Shown piece by piece: positions 1 through 7,498 of a DNA stretch of 32,053 nucleotides. The first letter of the stretch is position 1. Each line of letters begins with the position of its first letter. The stretch comes from Victivallales bacterium (lineage in GTDB: Bacteria; Verrucomicrobiota; Lentisphaeria; Oligosphaerales; Oligosphaeraceae). The notes below the pieces were generated by a model. It did no database searches and was not told where the DNA came from. It saw nothing but the letters and a program-made list of their open reading frames with translations. Where the stretch lies: NCBI GenBank assembly GCA_017548425.1, contig JAFZAB010000049.1, positions 1 through 32,053 on the forward strand, read 5' to 3'. The translations under genes and the position numbers were made by a program.

Positions 1-1
1 C

Positions 2-238
2 CAGCCCGGCGGCCCCGGAATGCCCGGTGCCCCCGGAATGCCCGGTGGGCCTGGTGGACCGGGCGGCATGCCGCCGGGAGCCCCAAATAATTCAGCGTCT
101 TCAACGGGAGCCGCCTCCCGTACATTGAAATTGCAGATGACCGCAAAGGCCTACGCGCTCTCGCCTGAAGCCTCCGAATTCATCCTTTCCAACGGCACGG
201 CGTCCATGCCGACAACCAAAGGAGCCACGACCAAATGA
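2..238 (+). CDS. C-terminal part of a secretion/pilus assembly protein (possibly PilO/GspM-like), 5' end outside window
   Basis: Only the last 78 codons are present; the reading frame is open from base 2 to the TGA at 236-238. The visible N-terminal half is a Gly/Pro/Met-rich linker. It is followed by a short ordered stretch (LKLQMTAKAYALSPEASEF) that resembles the last beta strand of PilO/GspM-type inner-membrane assembly proteins. The stop overlaps the start of the next gene (ATGA), so translation is probably coupled. The position just before gspC-gspD-gspE supports a role in the type II secretion or type IV pilus inner-membrane platform. The same low-complexity Gly-Met-Pro character appears in the next gene. 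The family assignment is inferred from context and is weak; the reading frame itself is well supported. Confidence 0.55.
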   Translation, partial: QPGGPGMPGAPGMPGGPGGPGGMPPGAPNNSASSTGAASRTLKLQMTAKAYALSPEASEFILSNGTASMPTTKGATTK

Positions 239-1422
239 ATACGATAGCCTGGATTGTCATCAACGCCGTTCTGCTCGGCTCGGCAGTTGTCTCCGTGAAG
301 CTTGCAAAGGATTTGCCTAAAGAGCTTAAGAATGAACAACAGCAGCTCCTTACGCCGGACAAGCCCAGCGCCAAGAAGACGGCTGCAAAGGAAGCCGCCA
401 AAGACGCGAAGACGGCCAAAAACGTGAAAACAAGCCAGCCCGAACAGAAGGCGCCGCAGATCCGCATGGGCACGCTGGACGACATCTGGAAGAAATCCCT
501 CTTCAATCCGGATCGTACGGAACTCACTGAAACAGAAGCGCCTCAGGATTCCGAACCAGTCATCGCCACGAATTCCGAACTGGAATTGGGCGGTATCGCG
601 CAGCTCGGCAAATCGCCGGTCGCCATCATCCGCCAGAAACCGCAGCAGCGTGGTCGCGGTGGTCGTTCAGGCATGGGAAACATGCCCGGCAGCCGTTTCG
701 GACAGAACGGCATGGGGAACATGCCCGGCAGCCGTTTCGGACAGCCCGGCATGGGCAATATGCCCGGCATGATGGGCAGCCGTTTCGGACAGCCTGGAAA
801 CATGCCCGGCATGATGGGCAGCCGTTTCGGACAAAACGGCATGCCGTTGCCGCCATGGATGCAGCAGCAACAGCAGCAACAGCCCCAGCCTCAAGGCAAG
901 AAAATCTTCCGCATCGGCGACACCATCAACGACACGGGATATGTATTGAAAGACATCCTGCCGGAAGAGCGTGCGTGCATCATCTCACGCAACGGCAGGG
1001 ATGAAAAACTCTCCATCGAATTCGGCGACACGCAGAGCGCAAGCCGCAAGCAGGAAGCCGTCAACTACCAGAAGGAAGTCGTCGCCAAGGCTGAAGCCGC
1101 GGCCCGGCAGAATCAAAATCAGAACAATCAAAATAATCAGAACCGTTGGCAAGACCGTCGCCGCATGATGTTCGGCAACGGCAACATGCCCGGCGGTATG
1201 CCTGGCGGATTCAACCGCGGCGGATTCGGTGGCATGCCCGGAGGCGGAATGCCCGGTGGAATGCAGCCCGGCGGATTCAACCGATTCGGCGGCAACAACA
1301 GCCAAGGTGGCACGCAGCCAGGCGGCGGTTTCAACCGCGGCGGTTTCGGCGGCAGCAGTGGTGGCGGCGGTTTTAACCGCGGCGGATTTGGCGGCGGTGG
1401 CCCTGGCGGCGGCGGACGCTAA
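235..1422 (+). CDS. GspC-like type II secretion inner-membrane protein with Gly/Met/Pro and Gln repeats
   Basis: A 395-residue protein with one N-terminal membrane helix (about residues 4-22) and a Lys/Ala-rich linker to about 70. Two blocks look like the halves of a GspC HR (homology region) domain: residues 114-133 (LELGGIAQLGKSPVAIIR) and 222-265, with the typical order F-R-I-G-D-x-I, a strand, and N-G-R-D-E-K-L. In GspC this periplasmic domain contacts the N0 domain of the secretin. Between the halves lie four copies of an SRFGQ-containing repeat (about 145-202) and a run of glutamines (209-216). The last 110 residues are Asn/Gln- and then Gly/Phe/Asn/Arg-rich. The start overlaps the previous stop, and gspD follows after 91 bases. 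The call rests on the HR-like pattern plus the secretin neighbour; PilP is an alternative. Confidence 0.65.
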   Translation: MNTIAWIVINAVLLGSAVVSVKLAKDLPKELKNEQQQLLTPDKPSAKKTAAKEAAKDAKTAKNVKTSQPEQKAPQIRMGTLDDIWKKSLFNPDRTELTETEAPQDSEPVIATNSELELGGIAQLGKSPVAIIRQKPQQRGRGGRSGMGNMPGSRFGQNGMGNMPGSRFGQPGMGNMPGMMGSRFGQPGNMPGMMGSRFGQNGMPLPPWMQQQQQQQPQPQGKKIFRIGDTINDTGYVLKDILPEERACIISRNGRDEKLSIEFGDTQSASRKQEAVNYQKEVVAKAEAAARQNQNQNNQNNQNRWQDRRRMMFGNGNMPGGMPGGFNRGGFGGMPGGGMPGGMQPGGFNRFGGNNSQGGTQPGGGFNRGGFGGSSGGGGFNRGGFGGGGPGGGGR

Positions 1423-1513
1423 AAACAGTCATCATGCTCACCTTCAAAGACGTCTTCCACAGACGTCATGGACGATAACAACAATTATACATTATATATA
1501 AAAAGGATCCATC

Positions 1514-3874
1514 ATGCGAATTGTCTTGAAATTGAAACACGCCGTCCAGGCCTTACTGCCTGTCGCCCTGCTCGTCACGTTCACCGGCTGTCAGACCGTG
1601 CAGACGGATGAAAACGCCGAAGCCCAAGAGCCCAAACCGCTGCCGTTCGCCAAACTGTCTGTGCCGAAAGCCGAACTCATCGACGACAGCCCGCTCGAAG
1701 TGGAGGAAATGGAAACAAAGGAAACGACGGAAATCAAGCGGGAAGATGTCCCGTCACGTGCGCAGACCGCCCGCGACACGTCCGCCGCGTCGTCAGACTA
1801 TCCTGACAATCTCATCAAAGGCATCACCGCTCCGGACACGAAGCTCAACGTCAACTTGCAGTTCGACGCGAGCACCATCGACGAAGTCGTCGCGGCATTC
1901 GCCCATGAGGATCTTTTGAACTTCAGCTTCCTGGTCGATCCGAACGTCAAAGGCGCCATCACGATGTCCGTCGTCGCCGAACTCACGGCCCGCGAAGCAT
2001 GGGAAACATTTGAGCATATCCTTTGGCTTTCAGGCGCTTACGCCTCCAAGAATCCAGGCTTCATCCACATCCTGCCATTTGAAAAGATGCCGAAGGAACG
2101 TCGCATCTACGCAGATCATGACAAGCAGCCGAACGTGGAAGTCATTATTCTGAATCTCAAATACAAGAAGAGCACGGATATGATCAACTACCTCCGTCCG
2201 TTCATGACGGACGGCGCGGTCGCCACCGACGTAGCGGATTCCAATTCCGTCATCATCGTGGAGGCCCCCGCCAACGTCAACAAGCTGATGGAGCTCGTCA
2301 AACGGCTGGACGTCAAAGGCGAAAGCGAATGGCCCGTCAAATGCTACATCTGCCACAATGTCGATCCGGATGTTCTCGCCGAAGAGCTCAACACGCTTCT
2401 TCCCGTTCTCGGCTTCCCGATCGCCGCGGCGAACACCCCCTCCGGCGGTGCCATCAAAATCACGTCCATCCCGCGTCTGAAATCCATCGTCATCTCCGCC
2501 TCCATGCAGGAAGTTCTGGACGAAATCGGCACGTGGATCAAATCACTCGACCGCGAAGACGCGGAAGACAAAGAGGAAATCTATTTCTATAATGTAAAGC
2601 ACGCCACGGTTGACAGCCTCTCGGCGGCCCTCGACACCTTCTTCCTGACGACGACCACCAGCAATTCATCCTCCTCTTCCAACCGCTCCACCTCCTCCCG
2701 TGCGTCCGCGTCATCCGGCAGCAGAACCACCACCAGCAGTTCTTCCCGTAACCGCACGACGACCTACAACCGCAACCGCAACACCACCTCCACACAGAAC
2801 AACAACAACAACAACAACCGTCCGGGCATGACGACCAACAACACGTCGCAGACCAGCCGCACAAACGCCGCCAACCGCACAACCACTACCGGCTCGGTCT
2901 CCACCTCCGGATCCGTCAGCATCACGCAGAATGTCTTCGATACGGACGTCACGGTCTATACGGACGATGAAAGCAACCGCATTACTGTCAAGACCACGCC
3001 ACGCGCATGGAACATGATCAAAGTCTTCCTTGCCCGTCAGGACGTCCCGCCGAAACAGGTCGCCATCCAAGCCATCATCACGGAAATCACCCTCTCAAAG
3101 GACACCGAATACGGCCTCTCCTACGCCATCAACAAGATGGTTGACCACAGCGAAGACACGCTGCAAGGCGCGTTCTCCGGAGCAGGCGCCATCCCGACGG
3201 CCATCGACGGATGGGCCAGCGGCGGTCTCGGAATTCTCTTCCGCGACAAAGCCAACGACCCGCTGGCCTACATCAAAGCCATCGCCGGAACCGCCAACAC
3301 AAAGATCCTCTCCGAGCCGCAAGTCGTCGCCCGCTCTGGCGCGACTGCCGAACTGCAGGTTGGTACATCCGTTCCAGTCGCCACAGAATCAACATCCTAC
3401 ACGTCCAGCTCCGGCAACTTCTCCACGAACTACGAATATGTCGAAACGGGTGTTATCATGGAAGTGACGCCATACATCACGGCCGGCAACGACGTCCGTA
3501 TCGAAATCGAACAGGAAGTTTCCTCTGCCATCGCGCAGACGGACGCTGCCGTCGCCTCCAACGTCCCGCCATCGATTGATAAGAAGAAAATGTCCACGGA
3601 ACTCGTCGTTCCGGACAACACGACTCTTCTCATGGGCGGCATGATCCAGACGCAGGACCGCGAAAGCCACACGGGCATTCCGCTCCTTATGGACATCCCC
3701 TATCTCGGCGCCATCTTCCGGACCAACTCCAAGGAGAAAGTCCGCACGGAACTCCTTCTGCTGCTCACCGTCAACGTCATCGACAGCAAGAATCCGCAAG
3801 AGGAACTCATCCGCAAATATCGCGCCTCCCTTGAGGAAATCGAACATCGCCGCGCCACCGAAACCCTCTATTAA
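1514..3874 (+). CDS. gspD: Type II secretion system secretin GspD (outer-membrane channel)
   Basis: A 786-residue secretin that would form the multimeric outer-membrane channel. The N-terminal signal ends in a lipobox-like FTGC (Cys26), so it may be a lipoprotein. The N0 domain lies at about 108-190 and is followed by N1/N2-type domains (for example IILNLKYKKSTDMINYLRPF, then a second ring-building module around 275-350). Residues about 378-470 are a disordered Ser/Thr/Asn/Arg-rich stretch inside the N3 region. The C-terminal secretin core begins near 511 (PPKQVAIQAIITEI) and contains the usual ILSEPQVVARSG, the VPDNTTLLMGGMI element and the IPYLGAIFR motif. A ribosome site (AAAAGG) lies at 1501-1506. 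It is co-directional with gspC and gspE. Identity is secure at family level; the system could equally be a pilus-like assembly machine. Confidence 0.9.
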   Translation: MRIVLKLKHAVQALLPVALLVTFTGCQTVQTDENAEAQEPKPLPFAKLSVPKAELIDDSPLEVEEMETKETTEIKREDVPSRAQTARDTSAASSDYPDNLIKGITAPDTKLNVNLQFDASTIDEVVAAFAHEDLLNFSFLVDPNVKGAITMSVVAELTAREAWETFEHILWLSGAYASKNPGFIHILPFEKMPKERRIYADHDKQPNVEVIILNLKYKKSTDMINYLRPFMTDGAVATDVADSNSVIIVEAPANVNKLMELVKRLDVKGESEWPVKCYICHNVDPDVLAEELNTLLPVLGFPIAAANTPSGGAIKITSIPRLKSIVISASMQEVLDEIGTWIKSLDREDAEDKEEIYFYNVKHATVDSLSAALDTFFLTTTTSNSSSSSNRSTSSRASASSGSRTTTSSSSRNRTTTYNRNRNTTSTQNNNNNNNRPGMTTNNTSQTSRTNAANRTTTTGSVSTSGSVSITQNVFDTDVTVYTDDESNRITVKTTPRAWNMIKVFLARQDVPPKQVAIQAIITEITLSKDTEYGLSYAINKMVDHSEDTLQGAFSGAGAIPTAIDGWASGGLGILFRDKANDPLAYIKAIAGTANTKILSEPQVVARSGATAELQVGTSVPVATESTSYTSSSGNFSTNYEYVETGVIMEVTPYITAGNDVRIEIEQEVSSAIAQTDAAVASNVPPSIDKKKMSTELVVPDNTTLLMGGMIQTQDRESHTGIPLLMDIPYLGAIFRTNSKEKVRTELLLLLTVNVIDSKNPQEELIRKYRASLEEIEHRRATETLY

Positions 3875-3900
3875 GCTATTCGCCTGGAGGAATTTCCGAT

Positions 3901-4122
3901 ATGCCTGACAACGACAACCAAATCCTATTGGCCGGCAACGACCTCGCAAAGGCCGTCAAATCAGCCATCGCGCAGGAACTCAAGCTGGCCGACAATATCG
4001 ACGCGCCCGGCGGAACAGCCGCCGAAGACTGGGAGCTCGTCTCCTCCAACAAACTCGACGAGAAGAAACTCATCGCGATCTATTCCCAAGTGTCGGGCAT
4101 TCCGGCCCTGGACGAACAGTAA
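3901..4122 (+). CDS. N-terminal fragment of the GspE-type ATPase, cut by a premature TAA
   Basis: A 73-residue reading frame with a very good ribosome site (GGAGG at about 3885-3892) directly after gspD. Its sequence (…DEKKLIAIYSQVSGIPALDEQ) looks like the start of the MshEN/GspE N-terminal domain, in which an alpha-helical part is followed by '...GIP..D'. It ends at TAA 4120-4122, but the same frame continues without another stop to 5535. The continuation (TRDLIPFPDVSYDF…) is what that domain normally reads next. As drawn, it is a truncated gene. Read together with the downstream part, it gives a 544-residue GspE of ordinary length. Confidence 0.7.
   Translation: MPDNDNQILLAGNDLAKAVKSAIAQELKLADNIDAPGGTAAEDWELVSSNKLDEKKLIAIYSQVSGIPALDEQ
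4120..4122 (+). other. In-frame premature stop codon (TAA) within gspE
   Basis: Codon 74 of the frame that starts at 3901 is TAA, in the context CAG TAA ACG. Codons 75 onwards remain open and in the same frame to 5535. There is no in-frame ATG between this stop and 4369, where a TTG occurs. A single base substitution would restore the frame. Confidence 0.85.
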
Positions 4123-4368
4123 ACGCGTGACCTAATTCCCTTCCCGGACGTATCCTACGACTTTCTGAACTCGCAGGACTGCCTGCCGATTACATGGACG
4201 GACGACACGGCGGTCATCGCCATCACATCCCCCTATCCGGCGGCCAATCTCCGCCATCTGTGGCAGTCCATCTACAACAGCAAGGCGACGTTCCTCATCG
4301 CACGCCGCGCGTATATCGAACGCTTCATCACGTCGCTTTACGATAAACAGGACGAAAACGAAGGCAAC

Positions 4369-5535
4369 TTGTTCGATTCGGATTCCGAACAGGCCCTGCG
4401 GGATCTCGCAAAGGAAGCCCCCATCGTCCGCCTCGTGTCCGACATCTTCAACCGTGCGCAGGAAATGGGCGCGTCCGATATCCATATCGAACCGACGGAA
4501 ACGGAAGTCGCAGTCCGTTTCCGCATCGACGGTCTGCTGCAGACCGTACTCCGCCCGCCGAAAAACCAATACGCCGCCATCACGTCGCGTATCAAACTGC
4601 TCGCGGGCATGAACATCGCGGAACGCCGCCTCCCGCAGGATGGTCGTATCGAACTAAATACGCCCGGCAATCCGCTGGACATCCGTGTCTCCACCGTCCC
4701 CTGCATGCACGGCGAAAGTATCGTCCTCCGTCTGTTGCAGAAAGACCAAGGCGTATTCGATCTTGACAAAGTCGGCCTTCTCGACGATACACGGAAGGAA
4801 CTGGAATCGCTGTTCAACATGCCGCACGGCATGATTCTCGTTGTCGGACCTACTGGTTCCGGTAAATCCACGACGCTCTACTGCATCATGCGAATCCTCA
4901 ACGCGGATTACCGCAAGATCATCACCATCGAAGATCCTGTCGAATACCAGTTGGATGGATTGACGCAAATCCACGTCAAAGCCTCCATCGGCCTGACATT
5001 CGCCAACGGCCTCCGCGCCATCGTCCGTCAGGACCCAGATGTCATTCTCGTCGGTGAAATTCGTGACCGCGAAACGGCGGAAATCGCCATCCAGGCGGCT
5101 CTTACTGGTCACTTGGTTCTTTCGACGCTCCATACGAACGACGCGGCCGGCGCCATTTCGCGACTCATCGAAATGGGCGTGGATGCCTTCCTCATCTCCT
5201 CCGCGCTGCTCGGCGTCGCCTCGCAGCGTCTTGTCCGCCGTATCTGCCCCGAATGCAAAGGCACTGGACGGCAGGCGGACGATCCATCCAAACGTTGCCG
5301 CAACTGCCGCGGCACAGGCTACAAAGGACGTATCGCCATCTTCGAGCTGATGATCATCAACGACGATCTGCGCCACGCCATCAACCAGCATGAAGACACC
5401 ACCGTCCTCACGAATATCGCCAAGAAGCACGGCATGCGCACGTTGAAGGAAGACGGCGACCTGAAGGTCAAGCTCCAGCTCACGACGGAATCCGAAGTCA
5501 CGCGCGTCTGCAAGCTCGATATCGCGTCGGATTAA
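4369..5535 (+). CDS. gspE: GspE-type secretion ATPase, core and C-terminal part (downstream of the premature stop)
   Basis: ATPase core that powers pseudopilus assembly on the cytoplasmic side. Numbered from 3901, the Walker A motif GPTGSGKST starts at residue 316. The Asp box (TIEDPVEY) and Walker B (DVILVGEIRD, about 380-389) follow, then the His box (STLHTNDA), and a tetra-cysteine zinc site (Cys449, 452, 466, 469) typical of GspE/PilB. The listed start is an in-frame TTG at 4369 without a convincing ribosome site. The coding frame really extends back through 4123 to the TAA and then to 3901, including sequence of the MshEN domain, so independent initiation would give a protein lacking its N-terminal domain. 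No gspF follows in the window. Confidence 0.85.
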   Translation: MFDSDSEQALRDLAKEAPIVRLVSDIFNRAQEMGASDIHIEPTETEVAVRFRIDGLLQTVLRPPKNQYAAITSRIKLLAGMNIAERRLPQDGRIELNTPGNPLDIRVSTVPCMHGESIVLRLLQKDQGVFDLDKVGLLDDTRKELESLFNMPHGMILVVGPTGSGKSTTLYCIMRILNADYRKIITIEDPVEYQLDGLTQIHVKASIGLTFANGLRAIVRQDPDVILVGEIRDRETAEIAIQAALTGHLVLSTLHTNDAAGAISRLIEMGVDAFLISSALLGVASQRLVRRICPECKGTGRQADDPSKRCRNCRGTGYKGRIAIFELMIINDDLRHAINQHEDTTVLTNIAKKHGMRTLKEDGDLKVKLQLTTESEVTRVCKLDIASD

Positions 5536-5561
5536 TTCAACCTCCTTTCCAAGAATATCAT

Positions 5562-5598
5562 ACGGCGGCACAGACTGATTTTCTATCTGGGCCGCCGT
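5562..5598 (+). terminator. Hairpin after gspE, weak terminator candidate
   Basis: An 8-bp perfect stem (ACGGCGGC at 5562-5569 with GCCGCCGT at 5591-5598) and a 21-base loop, 27 bases after the gspE stop. No T-run follows, so intrinsic termination is doubtful. Confidence 0.35.
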
Positions 5599-5662
5599 CA
5601 TCGTTCATGAATCCGCCGCCAATGCAGCGGACGATTTTTCCGTCATCGGGAAGCGTGAAAAC

Positions 5663-5690
5663 TTGTATTTTCACATCCAACATCTATAGT
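5663..5690 (+). promoter_or_regulatory. Putative sigma70 promoter for the coiled-coil gene
   Basis: TTGTAT (5663-5668), a 16-base spacer and TATAGT (5685-5690), leaving a leader of about 50 bases that contains an AAGGAA ribosome site before the ATG at 5749. A TTGACA at 5698-5703 lacks a good -10 partner. Confidence 0.45.
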
Positions 5691-5748
5691 AAATTGATTG
5701 ACAGATTTTCGATTTTTTAACCCAACATAACCAAAAGGAACTCATCTC

Positions 5749-6420
5749 ATGCTGAAGAAATTCTTTCTGACCTCCCTCATCTGCGGTCTTTGCTTCACCA
5801 CTCTCATGGCTCAGGAAGCCGAAGAGAAAAAAGAAGACAAGTTGCTCCCGCTGATCACCATGGAACAGGCTTTCGCGAAGGCCCTCCAGACCCGTAACGT
5901 CCTCGCCCAGTACATTAACCAAGAAAACGCCAAGTTGGAAAAGGCTGATGACGCGGCTAAGGAAGAAATCACCAAGAACGTCACGGCCGCCCGTAAACGC
6001 CTTGCTGAAATCAACACCTACATGGACGTCATCTATGGTCTCGGCGGCCGCCGCGCTTATGAGTACAACCGCGTCACCTCCGAAATCTACCTCCGCGTCG
6101 GTACTGTTTCCGAAGTTTTCACGCGTGCCATCGCCACCCGTGACGCTCTTGCCAAACGGATCACGGCCCTGAAGGAAGCCATCGAAAAGGAAACGGATGC
6201 CGACAAGAAGGCCAATCTCGAAGCCGCCCAGAAGGAAGCTGTCAACCGTTACGCCCTCGTCGTCAACGCCCTGTACAACATCTTCCAGATCCATCCCGTC
6301 CGTCACTATCACTTTGACGCCGCCACCCGCACCCTCTTCCTCAAGACCAATGACGAAGAAGTCCAGAAACTGCAGGAGCAGCTCAAGAAAGCTCAGGAAG
6401 AAAAGAAAGCTGACAAGTAA
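5749..6420 (+). CDS. Secreted coiled-coil protein of unknown function
   Basis: A 223-residue protein with a clear signal peptide (MLKKFFLTSLICGLCFTTLMA, cleavage near 21-22) and then an almost entirely helical, Lys/Glu/Ala-rich mature part. Two long stretches (about 45-90 and 125-165) look like coiled coils, and a last helix near 200-220 is rich in Gln, Lys and Glu. A short Gly/Tyr-containing hinge (YGLGGRRAYEYNR) separates them. No catalytic motif is visible. It has its own promoter-like sequence and a strong terminator, so it is probably a single-gene unit. It is likely periplasmic or envelope-attached. Family not recognised; OmpH/Skp-like chaperone is possible on composition, but the length and pattern do not clearly fit. 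Confidence 0.8.
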   Translation: MLKKFFLTSLICGLCFTTLMAQEAEEKKEDKLLPLITMEQAFAKALQTRNVLAQYINQENAKLEKADDAAKEEITKNVTAARKRLAEINTYMDVIYGLGGRRAYEYNRVTSEIYLRVGTVSEVFTRAIATRDALAKRITALKEAIEKETDADKKANLEAAQKEAVNRYALVVNALYNIFQIHPVRHYHFDAATRTLFLKTNDEEVQKLQEQLKKAQEEKKADK

Positions 6421-6456
6421 GTCACCGATTCTTCTTGGAATAATCTAAAATCCATA

Positions 6457-6486
6457 AAGCCTTGGCTAAACGGCCAAGGCTTTTTT
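6457..6486 (+). terminator. Rho-independent terminator after the coiled-coil gene
   Basis: A 10-bp perfect stem (6457-6466 with 6473-6482) with a six-base loop (TAAACG), followed by a run of T to 6486. It is the clearest intrinsic terminator in the window. Confidence 0.9.
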
Positions 6487-6511
6487 ATAATCATCAAAAA
6501 AGGAGACTGTC

Positions 6512-7252
6512 ATGCAATATCTGAAGAAGGAACTCGCCGTCCAGTCCTACTGCCTCCGTAATTTCAAGCCGCTCGGCATTCCCGCCGTCGCCAAAAAGCT
6601 TCTTGAAACCGGTATGACCTACATCGGTATCGGAACGCCGGAAAAACAAGAGGAATTCCAATCCGTCATCAACCAGTTCGCGGATTTCGGCGTGACGATC
6701 GCCGATAATTTCGCCCCCGCCTTCGACGGCAACGAAGCCACCATGCGGAAAGGCTTCGAATTCTCCAAGATGCTCGGCCACAAGGCGATGACATGCAATT
6801 TCAATCTGACGAAAGACATCGTCAAGACATTTGAACTCGCTGAAAAACTCTCCGCCGAATACGACATCCGCCTCGCCATCCACAACCACGGCTGCTGGCA
6901 TTGGCTCGGTTCGCAGACCATGCTCGATTTCATCTTCCAGAACACGTCCGAACGCATCGGCCTCTGCTTGGACACCGCCTGGGCGCAGGACGCCAATCTG
7001 AACGCCGTCGAAGCCGTCAAACGCTGGCCGAAACGCATTATCTCCGTCCATCTGAAGGACTTCAAATATCATGAAGACAAGACGCACCACGACGTCGTCA
7101 TCGGCAAAGGCTTCATTGACCTGCCTGCTTTCATCGCCGCTCTGAAGGCCATCAATTTCCATGGCTACATGGCCATCGAATACGAAGGCGAGCCGGAAAA
7201 TCCTATTCCCGCGCTGATCGCCGGAAAAGAAGAAGTCTTCAAGCTGATTTAA
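6512..7252 (+). CDS. Sugar phosphate isomerase/epimerase-like TIM barrel protein
   Basis: A 246-residue xylose-isomerase-like (AP endonuclease 2 superfamily) TIM barrel. Such enzymes interconvert keto/aldo sugars or inositols, or dehydrate inosose, with a divalent metal. Likely metal-site residues are in IHNHG (His124, His126), CLDTAW (Asp154), SVHLKDF (His180) and AIEYEGE (Glu223/225), in the usual order. No signal peptide, so cytoplasmic. The ribosome site is AAAAGGAG about 9 bases before ATG 6512, and the gene follows a terminator, so it is independently transcribed. The substrate cannot be told from the sequence; there are no sugar-pathway neighbours. Length is slightly short (usual about 250-290). 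Confidence 0.8.
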   Translation: MQYLKKELAVQSYCLRNFKPLGIPAVAKKLLETGMTYIGIGTPEKQEEFQSVINQFADFGVTIADNFAPAFDGNEATMRKGFEFSKMLGHKAMTCNFNLTKDIVKTFELAEKLSAEYDIRLAIHNHGCWHWLGSQTMLDFIFQNTSERIGLCLDTAWAQDANLNAVEAVKRWPKRIISVHLKDFKYHEDKTHHDVVIGKGFIDLPAFIAALKAINFHGYMAIEYEGEPENPIPALIAGKEEVFKLI

Positions 7253-7264
7253 ACGACATGGCAA

Positions 7265-7384
7265 GGGAGGGTCGCACTCCAGTGCGACCGTTTGCGCAAC
7301 GCGCAAACAGTCATTTACGTAATAAACAATCTCTTGACATGCGGCATCTGCGATGCCGCGGTCCCGCAGGAGCGGGACCCTCCC
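7265..7384. repeat. Four-hairpin palindromic element enclosed by an outer inverted repeat
   Basis: Four perfect hairpins in a row: 7270-7278/7281-7289 (9 bp, 2-base loop), 7290-7297/7301-7308 (8 bp), 7341-7348/7352-7359 (8 bp) and 7360-7367/7372-7379 (8 bp). GGGAGGGTC at 7265-7273 is exactly complementary to GACCCTCCC at 7376-7384, so the whole unit can close on itself. An AT-rich spacer (7309-7340) separates the two pairs. It lies between the isomerase and antiporter genes and encodes nothing. It resembles REP/BIME-type elements in organisation only. Confidence 0.85.
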
Positions 7385-7487
7385 AAAATCCAGACGATTT
7401 TCAACAGAAAAGCTAGCATATTCATGACAAGATTGTACATTATATGACAATCTTGTCATTGTTTCATCATCACTATCCTTTTCCTTA

Positions 7488-7493
7488 TATAAT
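7488..7493 (+). promoter_or_regulatory. TATAAT -10 box immediately upstream of the antiporter start
   Basis: TATAAT ends five bases before ATG 7499, and no Shine-Dalgarno sequence is visible. If it is the functional -10, transcription would start at or beside the start codon and the message would be leaderless. No good -35 at 16-18 bp is seen. Confidence 0.35.
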
Positions 7494-7498
7494 ATATC

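Noticed and set aside
671..845. DNA repeat array within the GspC-like gene as a CRISPR or mobile element
   Set aside because: The repeat is in frame and codes for SRFGQ-containing units with no unique spacers.
4120..4122. Stop-codon reassignment to explain the gspE interruption
   Set aside because: TAA, TAG and TGA all end other genes normally in this window, so a changed code is not supported.
4654..5601. 315-codon minus-strand frame
   Set aside because: Antisense to gspE with no own ribosome site or domain.
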